DNA of 64,000 nt, taken from Candidatus Scybalocola faecigallinarum (GTDB lineage Bacteria > Bacillota > Clostridia > Lachnospirales > Lachnospiraceae). A program made the translations under genes and the position numbers. The stretch is taken from assembly GCA_018711005.1 (NCBI GenBank), contig DVIT01000056.1:1-64000 (forward strand), given 5' to 3'. Position 1 is the stretch's first letter. Each line of letters starts with the position of its first letter. Of the stretch, positions 24,266-32,103 are shown piece after piece. Below the pieces are notes generated by a model, which was given only the letters and a program-made list of their open reading frames with translations, did not search any database and had not been told where the DNA came from.

Positions 24266-25108
24266 TCATTCCTGTTTTTCCCGGATCTTACCGTCTGTAA
24301 TGGTAATGCGCCCGTTTTTAAGCAAACGGCCAACAGCCCGCTTAAACGCAGCCTTGCTCATCCCAGCTTCCCGTTCGATTACCGCAGGTGATGCTTTTTC
24401 AGTAAAAGGAAGGACACCGTCATAGCTTTGGATCAGCTTCATAATGTGTTCGGCATCTGCGTCAATCTGAAATGGAATACGTTCATGCAAAGAAAGCTCC
24501 AGCTTTCCGTCCTCTCTCACACGGGATACCCGCACAGTCACTTTTTCTCCCGGTTCAAAGCCTCCGTGAAGCTCCCGTGCCGGGATCAGACCGTGATACC
24601 GGCCGTCTACAGCTACAAAAGCGCCGTATTCCGGATGGATCTGATAAATATACCCAATCGCATGATCATCCTTTTTATAAGAAGAATCTGTATGCAGATA
24701 CTCATAAACTTTCATTGTGGCACAAAGGCGGCTGCTCTTGTCAATGTAAAGAGCTACCAGATATTCTCTGCCCTCCCGGACCTGGACTGTCTGCTCTTTA
24801 AACGGAAGAAGCAGATCTTTTGGCAGACCCCAGTCTAAAAAGGCTCCGATCTTTGTCACCTGCTGCACCTTCAGCACCGCCGTCTGCCCTAAAGTGATCA
24901 GCGGCTCAGCAGTCGTTGCAATAAGCCGGTCACTGGAATCCCGGTAAATAAATACTTCCAGCTGAGTTCCTACGTTCGCCTCAGACGGCACCTCTTTTTT
25001 AGGAAGCAGCACCGCTTCCCCGCCGGCATCTGCCGGATTTGATAAATATACGCCAAAATCCTTTTTTCGGGTAATAGTTAAAACTTGTTTCTCTCCTAAA
25101 CGTATCAT
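24266..25108 (-). CDS. CvfB-type S1 RNA-binding protein
   Basis: This 280-residue protein matches the CvfB/YitL family: several S1-like domains (KKDFGVYLSNPADAGGEAVLLPKKEV near the start, VTKIGAFLDWGLPKDLLLPFKEQ near residue 95, HPEYGAFVAVDGRYHGLIPAREL near residue 160) and a C-terminal winged-helix (GMSKAAFKRAVGRLLKNGRI). Family members bind RNA, and in Staphylococcus affect virulence gene expression. The ATG at 25108 has GGAGG upstream. The closest genes are an acyl-ACP thioesterase and the NlpC hydrolase; no functional link is evident. Confidence 0.88.
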   Translation of the reverse strand: MIRLGEKQVLTITRKKDFGVYLSNPADAGGEAVLLPKKEVPSEANVGTQLEVFIYRDSSDRLIATTAEPLITLGQTAVLKVQQVTKIGAFLDWGLPKDLLLPFKEQTVQVREGREYLVALYIDKSSRLCATMKVYEYLHTDSSYKKDDHAIGYIYQIHPEYGAFVAVDGRYHGLIPARELHGGFEPGEKVTVRVSRVREDGKLELSLHERIPFQIDADAEHIMKLIQSYDGVLPFTEKASPAVIEREAGMSKAAFKRAVGRLLKNGRITITDGKIREKQE

Positions 25109-25170
25109 CTTATCCTCCATCATATTGATAATACCCTTATGCTCAGGCCATATGTTATTTAACTGATATT

Positions 25171-25884
25171 TTATTTGGCCAATATTTCCACAGCTACAAA
25201 TACCGGTCCGCTGTCACTGCACAATGCCACTGTGGTTCGGTTCGCCCCTCGGTTAACCTTGGGACAAATTGTATCTCCCTGTACTGCAGCCTTTTTATAT
25301 TCAACCCGGATCTGACGGATCTTCATCTGAGGCTCTATATATTCCAGAGCCATGGAAATATACCGGGCATTGTTTACATGACAATTCGTATCCAAATCTG
25401 CGCGCTTTACAGTAAAAGGCTCCTTCAGCATCCAGTCCTTTGGCAGCTTAATGCGCCTTGGCTCGTATTCCATCGGATACTTTTCTTCGCTTCCGTAGCC
25501 CTCTACCGCTTCCATGGTCAGCTTTTCCGGCCTTCCGGTATGGGTGTTAATCAATACCCATATGGAATTGGCCACAGCCAGGGTCTCTCCTTCAGCGCTT
25601 TTTAATATAAAATTTCTATACCCATACATAGCGTCAAAGTCATAAGCCCATGTTCCTGTTACAATATCTTCTCCAAGCCCCGGCCGGCGCATAAAACGGA
25701 TCTGCCATGCGGTCAGCATCCACACATGGCTATGCTGCTCCAAATAGTCAATCCCCATTCCAAGAGATTCCGACTGCATGGTGGAACAGTCCTGAAAATA
25801 CCGTACAATCTGAGCTTCATCCGCCAGGCCGTCGCAGGCCACTTCACTGTAGGTTACTTTCCGCTCATATGTATACACGTTCAT
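25171..25884 (-). CDS. Acyl-ACP thioesterase
   Basis: This 237-residue hot-dog-fold enzyme should release free fatty acid from acyl-ACP. It has two hot-dog halves. The second carries DLDTNCHVNNARYI, which contains the conserved Asn-His segment of plant FatA/FatB and bacterial thioesterases. Residues 50-90 include WMLTAWQIRFMRRP and WAYDFDAMYGYRNF. A 9-bp inverted repeat lies upstream (25928-25955) and may be an operator. Substrate chain length cannot be read from sequence. Confidence 0.9.
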   Translation of the reverse strand: MNVYTYERKVTYSEVACDGLADEAQIVRYFQDCSTMQSESLGMGIDYLEQHSHVWMLTAWQIRFMRRPGLGEDIVTGTWAYDFDAMYGYRNFILKSAEGETLAVANSIWVLINTHTGRPEKLTMEAVEGYGSEEKYPMEYEPRRIKLPKDWMLKEPFTVKRADLDTNCHVNNARYISMALEYIEPQMKIRQIRVEYKKAAVQGDTICPKVNRGANRTTVALCSDSGPVFVAVEILAK

Positions 25885-25927
25885 CCTCTCCTTTACGTTG
25901 TATAAAAGCGTCTGTGTTTAGCGTACC

Positions 25928-25955
25928 TTAAGGAAAATCCCGGAACTTTCCTTAA
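25928..25955. promoter_or_regulatory. Inverted repeat upstream of the thioesterase gene
   Basis: TTAAGGAAA (25928-25936) and TTTCCTTAA (25947-25955) are separated by 10 bp, about 45 bp upstream of the thioesterase start. The size suits a dimeric repressor site, perhaps for a fatty-acid regulator. No known box is matched. Confidence 0.4.
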
Positions 25956-25957
25956 AA

Positions 25958-25990
25958 CGAAAATGAGACAGCCTGATTCAGGCTGTCTCA
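25958..25990 (-). terminator. Terminator after tRNA-Gln
   Basis: A 12-bp perfect stem TGAGACAGCCTG/CAGGCTGTCTCA (25964-25990) is followed on the minus strand by TTTTCGTTTT. It lies 11 bp past the tRNA. Confidence 0.9.
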
Positions 25991-26001
25991 CTGTGTTAAA
26001 A

Positions 26002-26073
26002 CTGGGCTGGAAGGACTCGAACCTTCAAATGCAGGAGTCAGAATCCTGTGCCTTGCCATTTGGCGACAGCCCA
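26002..26073 (-). tRNA. tRNA-Gln (anticodon CTG)
   Basis: The minus strand folds into a 72-nt cloverleaf: acceptor stem TGGGCTG/CAGCCCA, discriminator G, anticodon stem AGGA/TCCT with loop TTCTGAC, T-loop GTTCGAGTC. The anticodon CTG reads CAG codons. CCA is not encoded. It is a single-tRNA transcript ended by the terminator at 25958-25990. Confidence 0.95.
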
Positions 26074-26157
26074 TCATCCCGTTGACAAATGTTATTATAC
26101 CATGTCTTTTAGAAAATGCAACCCCTTTTTTTAAAAAATTGAAATTTTTTAAAATAT

Positions 26158-26190
26158 TATAACTATTTGCATGAGACAAGCGGCAAAAGG
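26158..26190. repeat. Divergent copy of the dispersed 3'-flank motif
   Basis: TAACTATTTGCATGAGAC lies about 45 bp past the stop of the cation-efflux gene and includes GCATGA paired with TCATGC. It keeps the AACTATT and CATG core but lacks the CCGGCCAGG part. Confidence 0.4.
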
Positions 26191-26223
26191 TCATGCGGAC
26201 TGCGCAAGCGCAGCCCCGCTCTT

Positions 26224-27405
26224 TTATTCCTGAGTATCGCAAAAGCTGTGATCAATAGTAATCACGCACTGACACCGGCTGTCGATCTGTCGGATCCGAG
26301 CTTCCAGGTCAATAATAAACTGATGGGTCTTTTCTATATTATAGTCATACGGTACTACAATATCAAAAATCAGGTTGATCTGCTCCTTTCCTTTCACCAT
26401 ACGAAAATCGTGGGCAGAAATATTGGCATCCATTTCACGGATCAATTTGTAAACCCGTTCCCGCCATTCAATAACAAAAGGATCTTCCACATCCACCGGG
26501 TCCATATGGATCACCAGAAAGATGCCGGTCTCCTTTGTCACCTCCCGCTCAATCTTGTCAATCAACTCGTGGGAGGTTTCAATATCTTCTTTATTAGAAA
26601 CTTCCGCGTGGATCGTTGCCATACTCCGGGTCGGTCCGTAATTGTGGATGATCAGGTCATGAGTGCCTACAATACCGTCATAAGCCTCCACCTTTTCCTC
26701 CAGCATTTTGTAGATTTCCGGATCCGGACGTTCTCCAAGCAGCGGGCGGATAGTGTCCTTAGCAATATTAATGCCGGCAAATACAACGACTACAGCCACC
26801 AGCAGACCAACAATACCATCCACATTCCATCCCAAAATACGATAGATCAGCAGGGAAACAATGGTTGCTGCTGTTGTCAGAACATCCCCAAGAGCGTCTG
26901 CCGATGTGGCTTTCATTACTGAGGAATTGATCCGGTTGCCCAGCTTGCGGTTAAACAGGCCCAGCCACAGCTTCACTAAAATGGAAAGGCACAGGATGAT
27001 CACAGAAATCGTACTGAATGTTACAGCCTCCGGGTGCAGGATTTTATCTGCAGCACTTTTTATAAATGTAAAACCAACTTCAATGACCAGACATGCCACG
27101 ATAAAAGCAGCGATATATTCATACCGTCCATGGCCAAACGGATGCTCTTTATCCGCCGGGCGGCTGGCCAGCTTGACGCCTACAAAGGAAATAATGGATG
27201 AAAAGGCATCTGACAGGTTGTTAAAGGCATCCGCTACAACAGCAATACTTCCAAGGATCGTACCGATCACTACCTTGACCGCAAAAAGCAGCACATTGCA
27301 GCAGATCCCTACAATACTTGACAGTACGCCATAGGCGGTGCGCACCTTTTCATTTTCTATATTTTCATAATCCTTTACAAACAGCTTCACAAGAAGATCT
27401 GTCAT
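26224..27405 (-). CDS. Cation diffusion facilitator family transporter
   Basis: This 393-residue membrane protein should export divalent metal ions in exchange for protons. It has six membrane segments, with DAFNNLSDAFSS in helix 2 and SADALGDVLTTA in helix 5 providing the metal-site aspartates. The HPFGHGRYEY loop lies between them. The cytoplasmic C-terminal domain (PTRSMATIHAEV, VTKETGIFLVIHMDPV) is extended to about 180 residues. This long FieF/MamB-like type often handles Fe, Zn or Mn; the specific metal is not clear. Confidence 0.92.
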   Translation of the reverse strand: MTDLLVKLFVKDYENIENEKVRTAYGVLSSIVGICCNVLLFAVKVVIGTILGSIAVVADAFNNLSDAFSSIISFVGVKLASRPADKEHPFGHGRYEYIAAFIVACLVIEVGFTFIKSAADKILHPEAVTFSTISVIILCLSILVKLWLGLFNRKLGNRINSSVMKATSADALGDVLTTAATIVSLLIYRILGWNVDGIVGLLVAVVVVFAGINIAKDTIRPLLGERPDPEIYKMLEEKVEAYDGIVGTHDLIIHNYGPTRSMATIHAEVSNKEDIETSHELIDKIEREVTKETGIFLVIHMDPVDVEDPFVIEWRERVYKLIREMDANISAHDFRMVKGKEQINLIFDIVVPYDYNIEKTHQFIIDLEARIRQIDSRCQCVITIDHSFCDTQE

Positions 27406-27571
27406 CTTATCACCTTCCTTAAAATTCTCCTCCTGTCAGGGCAAAGGGACGCCTGTAAGCGCCTTAAGTACCCGAACGGCTTCTATTGTAGCACGCTGCG
27501 GCCGGAAATGCCATAGGAAAGTTGCGCGGCAATTCAGGACAAAGCCGACCGCCCGCCGGATGCACTGATAC

Positions 27572-27613
27572 AAAAAAAGCGCTACGATCCCATGGTTCAT
27601 GGACCGCAGCGTC
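27572..27613 (-). terminator. Terminator after the amino-acid ABC ATPase gene
   Basis: On the minus strand a G-U-tolerant stem of about 12 bp (27579-27590 with 27601-27613) is followed by seven T residues. It lies about 25 bp past the stop codon. Confidence 0.8.
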
Positions 27614-27636
27614 AAAAACGTTTACGGTTATTCACT

Positions 27637-28338
27637 TTACTGCTGGCTGCGGATTTTCCCCTGCTCTACCATGAGTACCCGATCAGACACATCCTTCACA
27701 AAAGGAATATCATGGCTGATGATCAGTATTCCCATGCCCTGCCCGGCCAGATCCTTTATGATCCGGGTCATTTCCCGGGTCGTCTGGGGATCCAGTGCGG
27801 CTGTAGGCTCGTCAAAGCATAAAAGCCTGGGATTGGTCACACAGGAACGGGCAATGGCTACACGCTGCTTCTGTCCGCCGGACAGCTCATAAGGCCGGCT
27901 GTCTGCCTTATTCTCCAGCCCAAGGCTTTTAAGCATAGCCATGGCCTTTTCCCTGGCCTGGGCCTGGGACATTTTATGTACATCCGTCAGTGCCAGAGTT
28001 ACATTTTTCAATACAGTCATATGGGGAAACAGGTGGTAGCTTTGAAACACCATGCCCAGCTGCCGGCGGATCTGATCCAGTTCTTTTTTAGCAGCATAAG
28101 CCATTTTTTCATCCTTTTCCCGGCAAATATACTGGCCATTAATACTGATGCTCCCCCGGTCCGGCCGCTCCAGCCCGGCAACACAGCGGATGATCGTTGT
28201 CTTTCCGGCGCCGGACTGACCCAGAAGGGATACAATCTCCCCCTTTTCAACGCTGAAATTAATATCCGAGAGCACCTGGTTCCCTTTAAATGCCTTATAC
28301 AGGCCGCTCACTTCCAAAAGCATTGTTTCACTTCCCAT
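27637..28338 (-). CDS. Polar amino-acid ABC transporter, ATP-binding protein
   Basis: This is the ATPase of a polar amino-acid importer of the GlnQ/TcyC type. The Walker A motif GQSGAGKTT is near residue 38, signature LSGGQKQRVAIARS near 139, and Walker B LLCFDEPTAALDP near 160. It has 233 residues. Its start lies one base past the permease stop, with the ribosome-binding GGAG inside the permease end. It is the last of three genes, so SBP-permease-ATPase form one transporter; a homodimeric permease and ATPase are likely. Confidence 0.93.
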   Translation of the reverse strand: MGSETMLLEVSGLYKAFKGNQVLSDINFSVEKGEIVSLLGQSGAGKTTIIRCVAGLERPDRGSISINGQYICREKDEKMAYAAKKELDQIRRQLGMVFQSYHLFPHMTVLKNVTLALTDVHKMSQAQAREKAMAMLKSLGLENKADSRPYELSGGQKQRVAIARSCVTNPRLLCFDEPTAALDPQTTREMTRIIKDLAGQGMGILIISHDIPFVKDVSDRVLMVEQGKIRSQQ

Positions 28339-28341
28339 CCA

Positions 28342-28992
28342 TTACTCCTCATAATAAACCTTTTTCTCCGCCTGGTTCAGCAGCTTGGTGATCACAGCGG
28401 TCAGGATCAGATAAATGACGCCAACCACAATATACGGCGTCAGAGTAACGTCTCGTGTGGATATGCTTTTGGCGATCTTAAAGATTTCTGTAATACCCAG
28501 GGCATAGACCAGGGATGTATCCTTGATCAGTGTAATGATCTCATTGCCAATGGAGGGCAGCGTCCGCTTGATCACCTGAGGCATAACGATCTTAAGATTG
28601 ATCTGAGCATTGCTCAGCCCAAGAAGCTTTGCCGCTTCAATCTGCCCTTTTTCCACAGACTGTATACCGGACCTGAAAATCTCCGCAAAATAGGCGGCAT
28701 AGTTAATAATAAACGCAAAAAAGACGTAGGGCAGGCGCGTCCGTCCAAACAGGCGTATGCCCACTGCCGGAAGTCCGAAAAATATAAGAAACATCTGCAA
28801 AAGCAGCGGGGTTCCCCTCAGAACCCATGTATAAAAGCCTGAGATCCACCGCAGCACCCGCACCCGGGATACACGGCACAGGGAAACCAGGGCCCCGATA
28901 GGAATAGACAATACAAGGGTCACAGCAAAGGTTCCCAGAGTTACACCCATACCTTCCATGATCTGAGGGAGGATTTGGATAATATATGACAT
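28342..28992 (-). CDS. Polar amino-acid ABC transporter permease
   Basis: This 216-residue permease belongs to the His/Glu/Gln/Arg family. It has five hydrophobic segments and the coupling EAA loop, seen as EAAKLLGLSNAQINLKIVMPQ near residue 140. The FYTWVLRGTPLLLQMFLIFFGLP segment is typical of the family. It lies between the lipoprotein and ATPase genes and is encoded with a 27-bp gap from the former. Confidence 0.93.
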   Translation of the reverse strand: MSYIIQILPQIMEGMGVTLGTFAVTLVLSIPIGALVSLCRVSRVRVLRWISGFYTWVLRGTPLLLQMFLIFFGLPAVGIRLFGRTRLPYVFFAFIINYAAYFAEIFRSGIQSVEKGQIEAAKLLGLSNAQINLKIVMPQVIKRTLPSIGNEIITLIKDTSLVYALGITEIFKIAKSISTRDVTLTPYIVVGVIYLILTAVITKLLNQAEKKVYYEE

Positions 28993-29019
28993 AGTTGCTC
29001 TGCCTCCTTAAAGCGCCTG

Positions 29020-29949
29020 TTATTTTACAATGTCTGCGCCAAACCATTTTTCGGAAATCTGGGCTGCCGTGCCATCTTCCTTCATCTCATCCAGCACCTG
29101 GTTTAATGCAGCCAAAAGCTGGGTATCTTCCTTGCGCACGCCTACAGCGTATTCCTCACTGCCAAAGCCTTCGCCCAGGATCATATACTGGGACGGATCA
29201 TCTTTGTGAGAGATCACATAATCTAAAAGCACCTTATCGGCAACCACAGCGTCGGAGCGTCCGGCTTCCATATCCATGATAGCCATATCATTTGTATCAA
29301 ATACCGGCCGGTCTGCAAAAGTATCGGAGATTTCCGGATTAGCGTCCATAGCCTCTACTGCGCTGGAATTAATCTGGGCAGCAACAACCTTGCCTGCCAG
29401 ATCATCCAGAGATGTAATCCCGGAATCTGCCATAGTAACAACCACCTGCTCATTATCCAGATACGGATCTGTAAAGTTTACCTGCTCCTTACGCTCATCG
29501 GTAATACTGTAGCCGTTCCAGATCAGGTCAATATTCCCCTGGTTCAGCTCCTGCTCCTTCATATCCCAGTTGATCACCTGAAATTCCACAGTAACTCCAA
29601 GCTTTTGGGCCGCCGCATTGGCCAGGTCAATATCAAAGCCTACCAGGTCGTTATTTTCATCTAAAAATCCCATAGGTGCAAAAGTATCGTCAACGCCAAT
29701 GATCAAATGATCATAGCCAATATCTGTAATATCTACCGTTTCTCCATCCGCAGCACTTTCACCGGTCTCTGCCTCTGTCTCGGCTGCTGCCTGGGTATCT
29801 GCACCGGAATCAGCCTGTGTTTCAGCAGCTTCAGAAGCACTGGCTGCACCTGTGCTGTCTGTGCCGGATGCATCATTGGAATTACCGCCGCAGGCGGCTA
29901 AAGACATGGCCATAGCGGCTGCCAAACATAAGGTTGTAAACTTTTTCAT
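29020..29949 (-). CDS. Amino-acid ABC transporter substrate-binding lipoprotein
   Basis: The 309-residue protein has a lipoprotein signal (MKKFTTLCLAAAMAMSLAAC), a linker of about 50 residues rich in Ala, Glu, Ser and Thr, then a type 2 periplasmic-binding fold (IIGVDDTFAPMGFLDENNDLVGFDIDLA, LIWNGYSITDERKEQVNFTDPY). It delivers an amino acid, cystine or glutamine-like by general resemblance, to the permease encoded next to it. The ligand is not certain. A promoter with an overlapping palindrome lies upstream. Confidence 0.93.
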   Translation of the reverse strand: MKKFTTLCLAAAMAMSLAACGGNSNDASGTDSTGAASASEAAETQADSGADTQAAAETEAETGESAADGETVDITDIGYDHLIIGVDDTFAPMGFLDENNDLVGFDIDLANAAAQKLGVTVEFQVINWDMKEQELNQGNIDLIWNGYSITDERKEQVNFTDPYLDNEQVVVTMADSGITSLDDLAGKVVAAQINSSAVEAMDANPEISDTFADRPVFDTNDMAIMDMEAGRSDAVVADKVLLDYVISHKDDPSQYMILGEGFGSEEYAVGVRKEDTQLLAALNQVLDEMKEDGTAAQISEKWFGADIVK

Positions 29950-30021
29950 TTTCTTTTCCTCCTAAAAACAGTCCATATTTTGGGTCCGAACAAACGAACT
30001 TGACCATAGCAATAAATTATC

Positions 30022-30058
30022 ACTCTACCAGAGTAAAGCATATGTATAAAAAAGTCAA
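30022..30058 (-). promoter_or_regulatory. Promoter with overlapping palindrome for the amino-acid importer
   Basis: On the minus strand there is a -35 TTGACT (30053-30058), a 17-bp spacer and a -10 TACTCT (30030-30035). The palindrome ACTCT-N3-AGAGT (30022-30034) covers the -10, as an operator would. The regulator is unknown. Confidence 0.55.
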
Positions 30059-30102
30059 GAGGATTTTTGCAGGTGATTTCCCGGGAATTATTTTTGTCTG
30101 TA

Positions 30103-30131
30103 TTGTCTGACAAACGAAAATTGTGTATAAT
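30103..30131 (+). promoter_or_regulatory. Promoter reading into the SnoaL remnant and sigK
   Basis: On the plus strand there is a -35 TTGTCT (30103-30108), a 17-bp spacer and a perfect -10 TATAAT (30126-30131). Confidence 0.75.
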
Positions 30132-30153
30132 ATAGTGTGTGAATTGCCTTTAA

Positions 30154-30441
30154 GATGTTTTTAACGGCAAGGATCTGTCTGTTGTGGACAAGTACATGAA
30201 AGATGACTATAAGCAGCACAATCCGACCGTTGCTCAGGGAAAAGAAGGTTTTATTGATTTTGCCAAAAACCGCTTTTTCAAAATGTTCCCGGATCTGGAA
30301 CTTAAGATCATGCATATTTATGAGGATGGTGATATTGTTGTCAGCCACAACCACGCTGTCCTTAAAAAAGGCGAAGTGGAAAACATCGTTTTTGATGTAT
30401 ACCGTTTAGAGGACGGAAAACTTATAGGAAAAGCACTTTAG
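30154..30441 (+). pseudogene. SnoaL-like protein remnant, truncated at both ends
   Basis: The frame reads DVFNGKDLSVVDKYMKDDYKQHNPTV... which matches the middle of SnoaL/NTF2-like proteins from the end of helix 1 through the beta sheet. The usual N-terminal helix is missing, because an in-frame TAA lies directly before it (30151-30153). The end DVYRLEDGKLIGKAL stops where family members normally continue into an EHWD-type tail. An ATG at 30184 gives 85 codons, with no good ribosome-binding site. It is probably a decayed gene, still behind a promoter. Confidence 0.7.
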
Positions 30442-30443
30442 GA

Positions 30444-30485
30444 CACCTCACAGCATAAACTAAGATTAAAGACAGCTGTGAGGTG
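30444..30485 (+). promoter_or_regulatory. Perfect hairpin that covers the sigK ribosome-binding site
   Basis: CACCTCACAGC (30444-30454) pairs perfectly with GCTGTGAGGTG (30475-30485) across a 20-nt loop. The right arm contains GAGGTG, which is the Shine-Dalgarno for a TTG start at 30493. It may be the terminator of the SnoaL remnant, but the downstream CTTTCTATT is a poor T-tract. Confidence 0.6.
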
Positions 30486-30492
30486 CTTTCTA

Positions 30493-31116
30493 TTGCAGTC
30501 CTTTCCCCAACCCCTTACCGCAGAGGAAGAACGCTATTATCTGGAACGCTACCGCGGCGGTGATATGGCCGCCAGGAATATTCTCATTGAAAAAAATCTG
30601 CGCCTGGTGGCCCATATTGTGAAAAAATATAATAACTCCGGCAGGGATATGGATGAATTAATCGCCATTGGCATTGTAGGCCTTGTAAAAGCTGTCAATA
30701 CATTTAATGTAGCCAAAGGAAACCGCATTGTCACCTACGCTGCCCGGTGCATTGAAAACGAACTGCTGATGATGCTGCGCAGCGAGCGCAAGCTAAGCCG
30801 GGAAGTCTCCCTGTATGATCCCATCGGCACTGACAAAGAAGGAAACGAGATCAATCTTTTAGATATTATAGAAACGCAGGAGGCGGATGTTGTGGAACAG
30901 ATTGCCCGGGACAACAACATCCGCCTTCTTTATGAAAATATAGACCTGCTGCTCAGTCCAAGAGAAAAGGAAATCATATGCAGCCGCTATGGTCTTGGGG
31001 GACACAGCCCCTCCACACAAAGAGAAATTGCCGACCGCCTGGGCATTTCCCGAAGTTATGTGAGCCGTATTGAGAAAAAGGCCCTGGAAAAACTAAAATC
31101 CGGAATGGAGCCATAG
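30493..31116 (+). CDS. sigK: Sporulation-type RNA polymerase sigma factor, SigK-like
   Basis: This sigma-70 family protein of about 207 residues matches SigK, the late mother-cell sigma factor of sporulation. Region 2 reads NLRLVAHIVKKYNNSGRDMDELIAIGIVGLVKAVNTF; region 4 reads TQREIADRLGISRSYVSRIEKKALEKL. The gene is not interrupted, unlike the skin-split gene of B. subtilis, and no long pro-sequence is visible, as usual in clostridia. The TTG start at 30493 has GAGGTG 7 nt upstream; a GTG at 30478 in the same frame would lie inside the hairpin arm. The 3' end faces merR. Confidence 0.9.
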   Translation: MQSFPQPLTAEEERYYLERYRGGDMAARNILIEKNLRLVAHIVKKYNNSGRDMDELIAIGIVGLVKAVNTFNVAKGNRIVTYAARCIENELLMMLRSERKLSREVSLYDPIGTDKEGNEINLLDIIETQEADVVEQIARDNNIRLLYENIDLLLSPREKEIICSRYGLGGHSPSTQREIADRLGISRSYVSRIEKKALEKLKSGMEP

Positions 31117-31135
31117 CGGCCCCGGATGCACCCCG

Positions 31136-32002
31136 TTAGTTTTTTGGTCCTTCTTCCCCGGTTTCCACACGGACAGTGATCTGGGTCACATAATCGTCCC
31201 AGGAACGGGCAGCCATTTCATTAACCCCTTCCTCAAAGGCATGGCCGGAAAATGTCAGATGATGTTTTCCGGCATAATCCAGCATGCGCCGGTATGTCTC
31301 CGGGATCTTGTCCCAGCTACCTACGCAAAATGCCCGCATATACGTTCCCGCAGGCTTTATAAAAAATCCGCTGCGGTCTTTGTCCTGACGGCGCAGGGCT
31401 AAGGCTCTGGAAGGATTCTCTACCTTTGTGAAATAGCTGTCATACCGGTCAAATTCACCTTTTTCAAAGGATTCCCTGTTCATAATGACGCCAAAGGCAT
31501 GGTTAAACATGCGGTGGGTGTGGAACTTCCGGGCATGCTCAATGGCAGAAAGGGCCTCACCGTCAGGATTTCCTTCCTCCTCATAAGGGCTGACCAGCAA
31601 ATATTCTTCCGGACAGCGGACCAGCTCTATTTTTGAAAAGTCCAGATGCAAAAGTCCTTCCAGCTGAGTTTTCCGGTCCGTCATTAATTTTCGGATTTCC
31701 TTCATCCGGCTGATGGCCACATCTGTTTCCAGGATCTTTTCCTGGAGCACCTCCACTAATCCTTCAATGGACGGCTCATTAATATATTCCCGGATCTCAT
31801 CAATAGACATGCCCAGTTCCCGGAACGTCAGGATCATTTCCAGCCGGCTGCTCTGGCGGTATGTGTAATACCGGTAGCCATTGGGTTTTTTTATAGCCGG
31901 GGAAAACAGACCGATCTCATCATAATACAAAAGCGTGCTTTTATTGATCCGGTGCAGGGCCGCAAACTTGGCGGCCGTCAGGCCCTTGTCAAATTCTTTC
32001 AT
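31136..32002 (-). CDS. MerR-family multidrug-type regulator
   Basis: The N-terminal winged-helix of MerR proteins is clear (TAAKFAALHRINKSTLLYYDEIGLFSP, then NGYRYYTYRQ), followed by a dimerisation helix (residues 80-115) and a C-terminal GyrI-like effector domain (residues 130-280). It lies divergent from the two ABC exporter genes. The intergenic promoter facing them has the 19-bp spacer of MerR-activated promoters, so this protein likely induces the exporter on binding a drug-like ligand. Confidence 0.9.
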   Translation of the reverse strand: MKEFDKGLTAAKFAALHRINKSTLLYYDEIGLFSPAIKKPNGYRYYTYRQSSRLEMILTFRELGMSIDEIREYINEPSIEGLVEVLQEKILETDVAISRMKEIRKLMTDRKTQLEGLLHLDFSKIELVRCPEEYLLVSPYEEEGNPDGEALSAIEHARKFHTHRMFNHAFGVIMNRESFEKGEFDRYDSYFTKVENPSRALALRRQDKDRSGFFIKPAGTYMRAFCVGSWDKIPETYRRMLDYAGKHHLTFSGHAFEEGVNEMAARSWDDYVTQITVRVETGEEGPKN

Positions 32003-32019
32003 CTTTTTAAATCCCCCTC

Positions 32020-32050
32020 TTGACCTTCAAGTTACTTTATAGTTTATTCT
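32020..32050 (+). promoter_or_regulatory. MerR-type promoter of the ABC exporter
   Basis: On the plus strand there is a -35 TTGACC (32020-32025), a 19-bp spacer and a -10 TATTCT (32045-32050). The long spacer is diagnostic of promoters that MerR proteins twist into an active form. The core includes the small palindrome AAGTTACTT. Confidence 0.75.
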
Positions 32051-32103
32051 AAGGGATGTGGCAAAAAAATGTCAATACGCATCAGCTTTGGAGGGAGTAT
32101 ATT

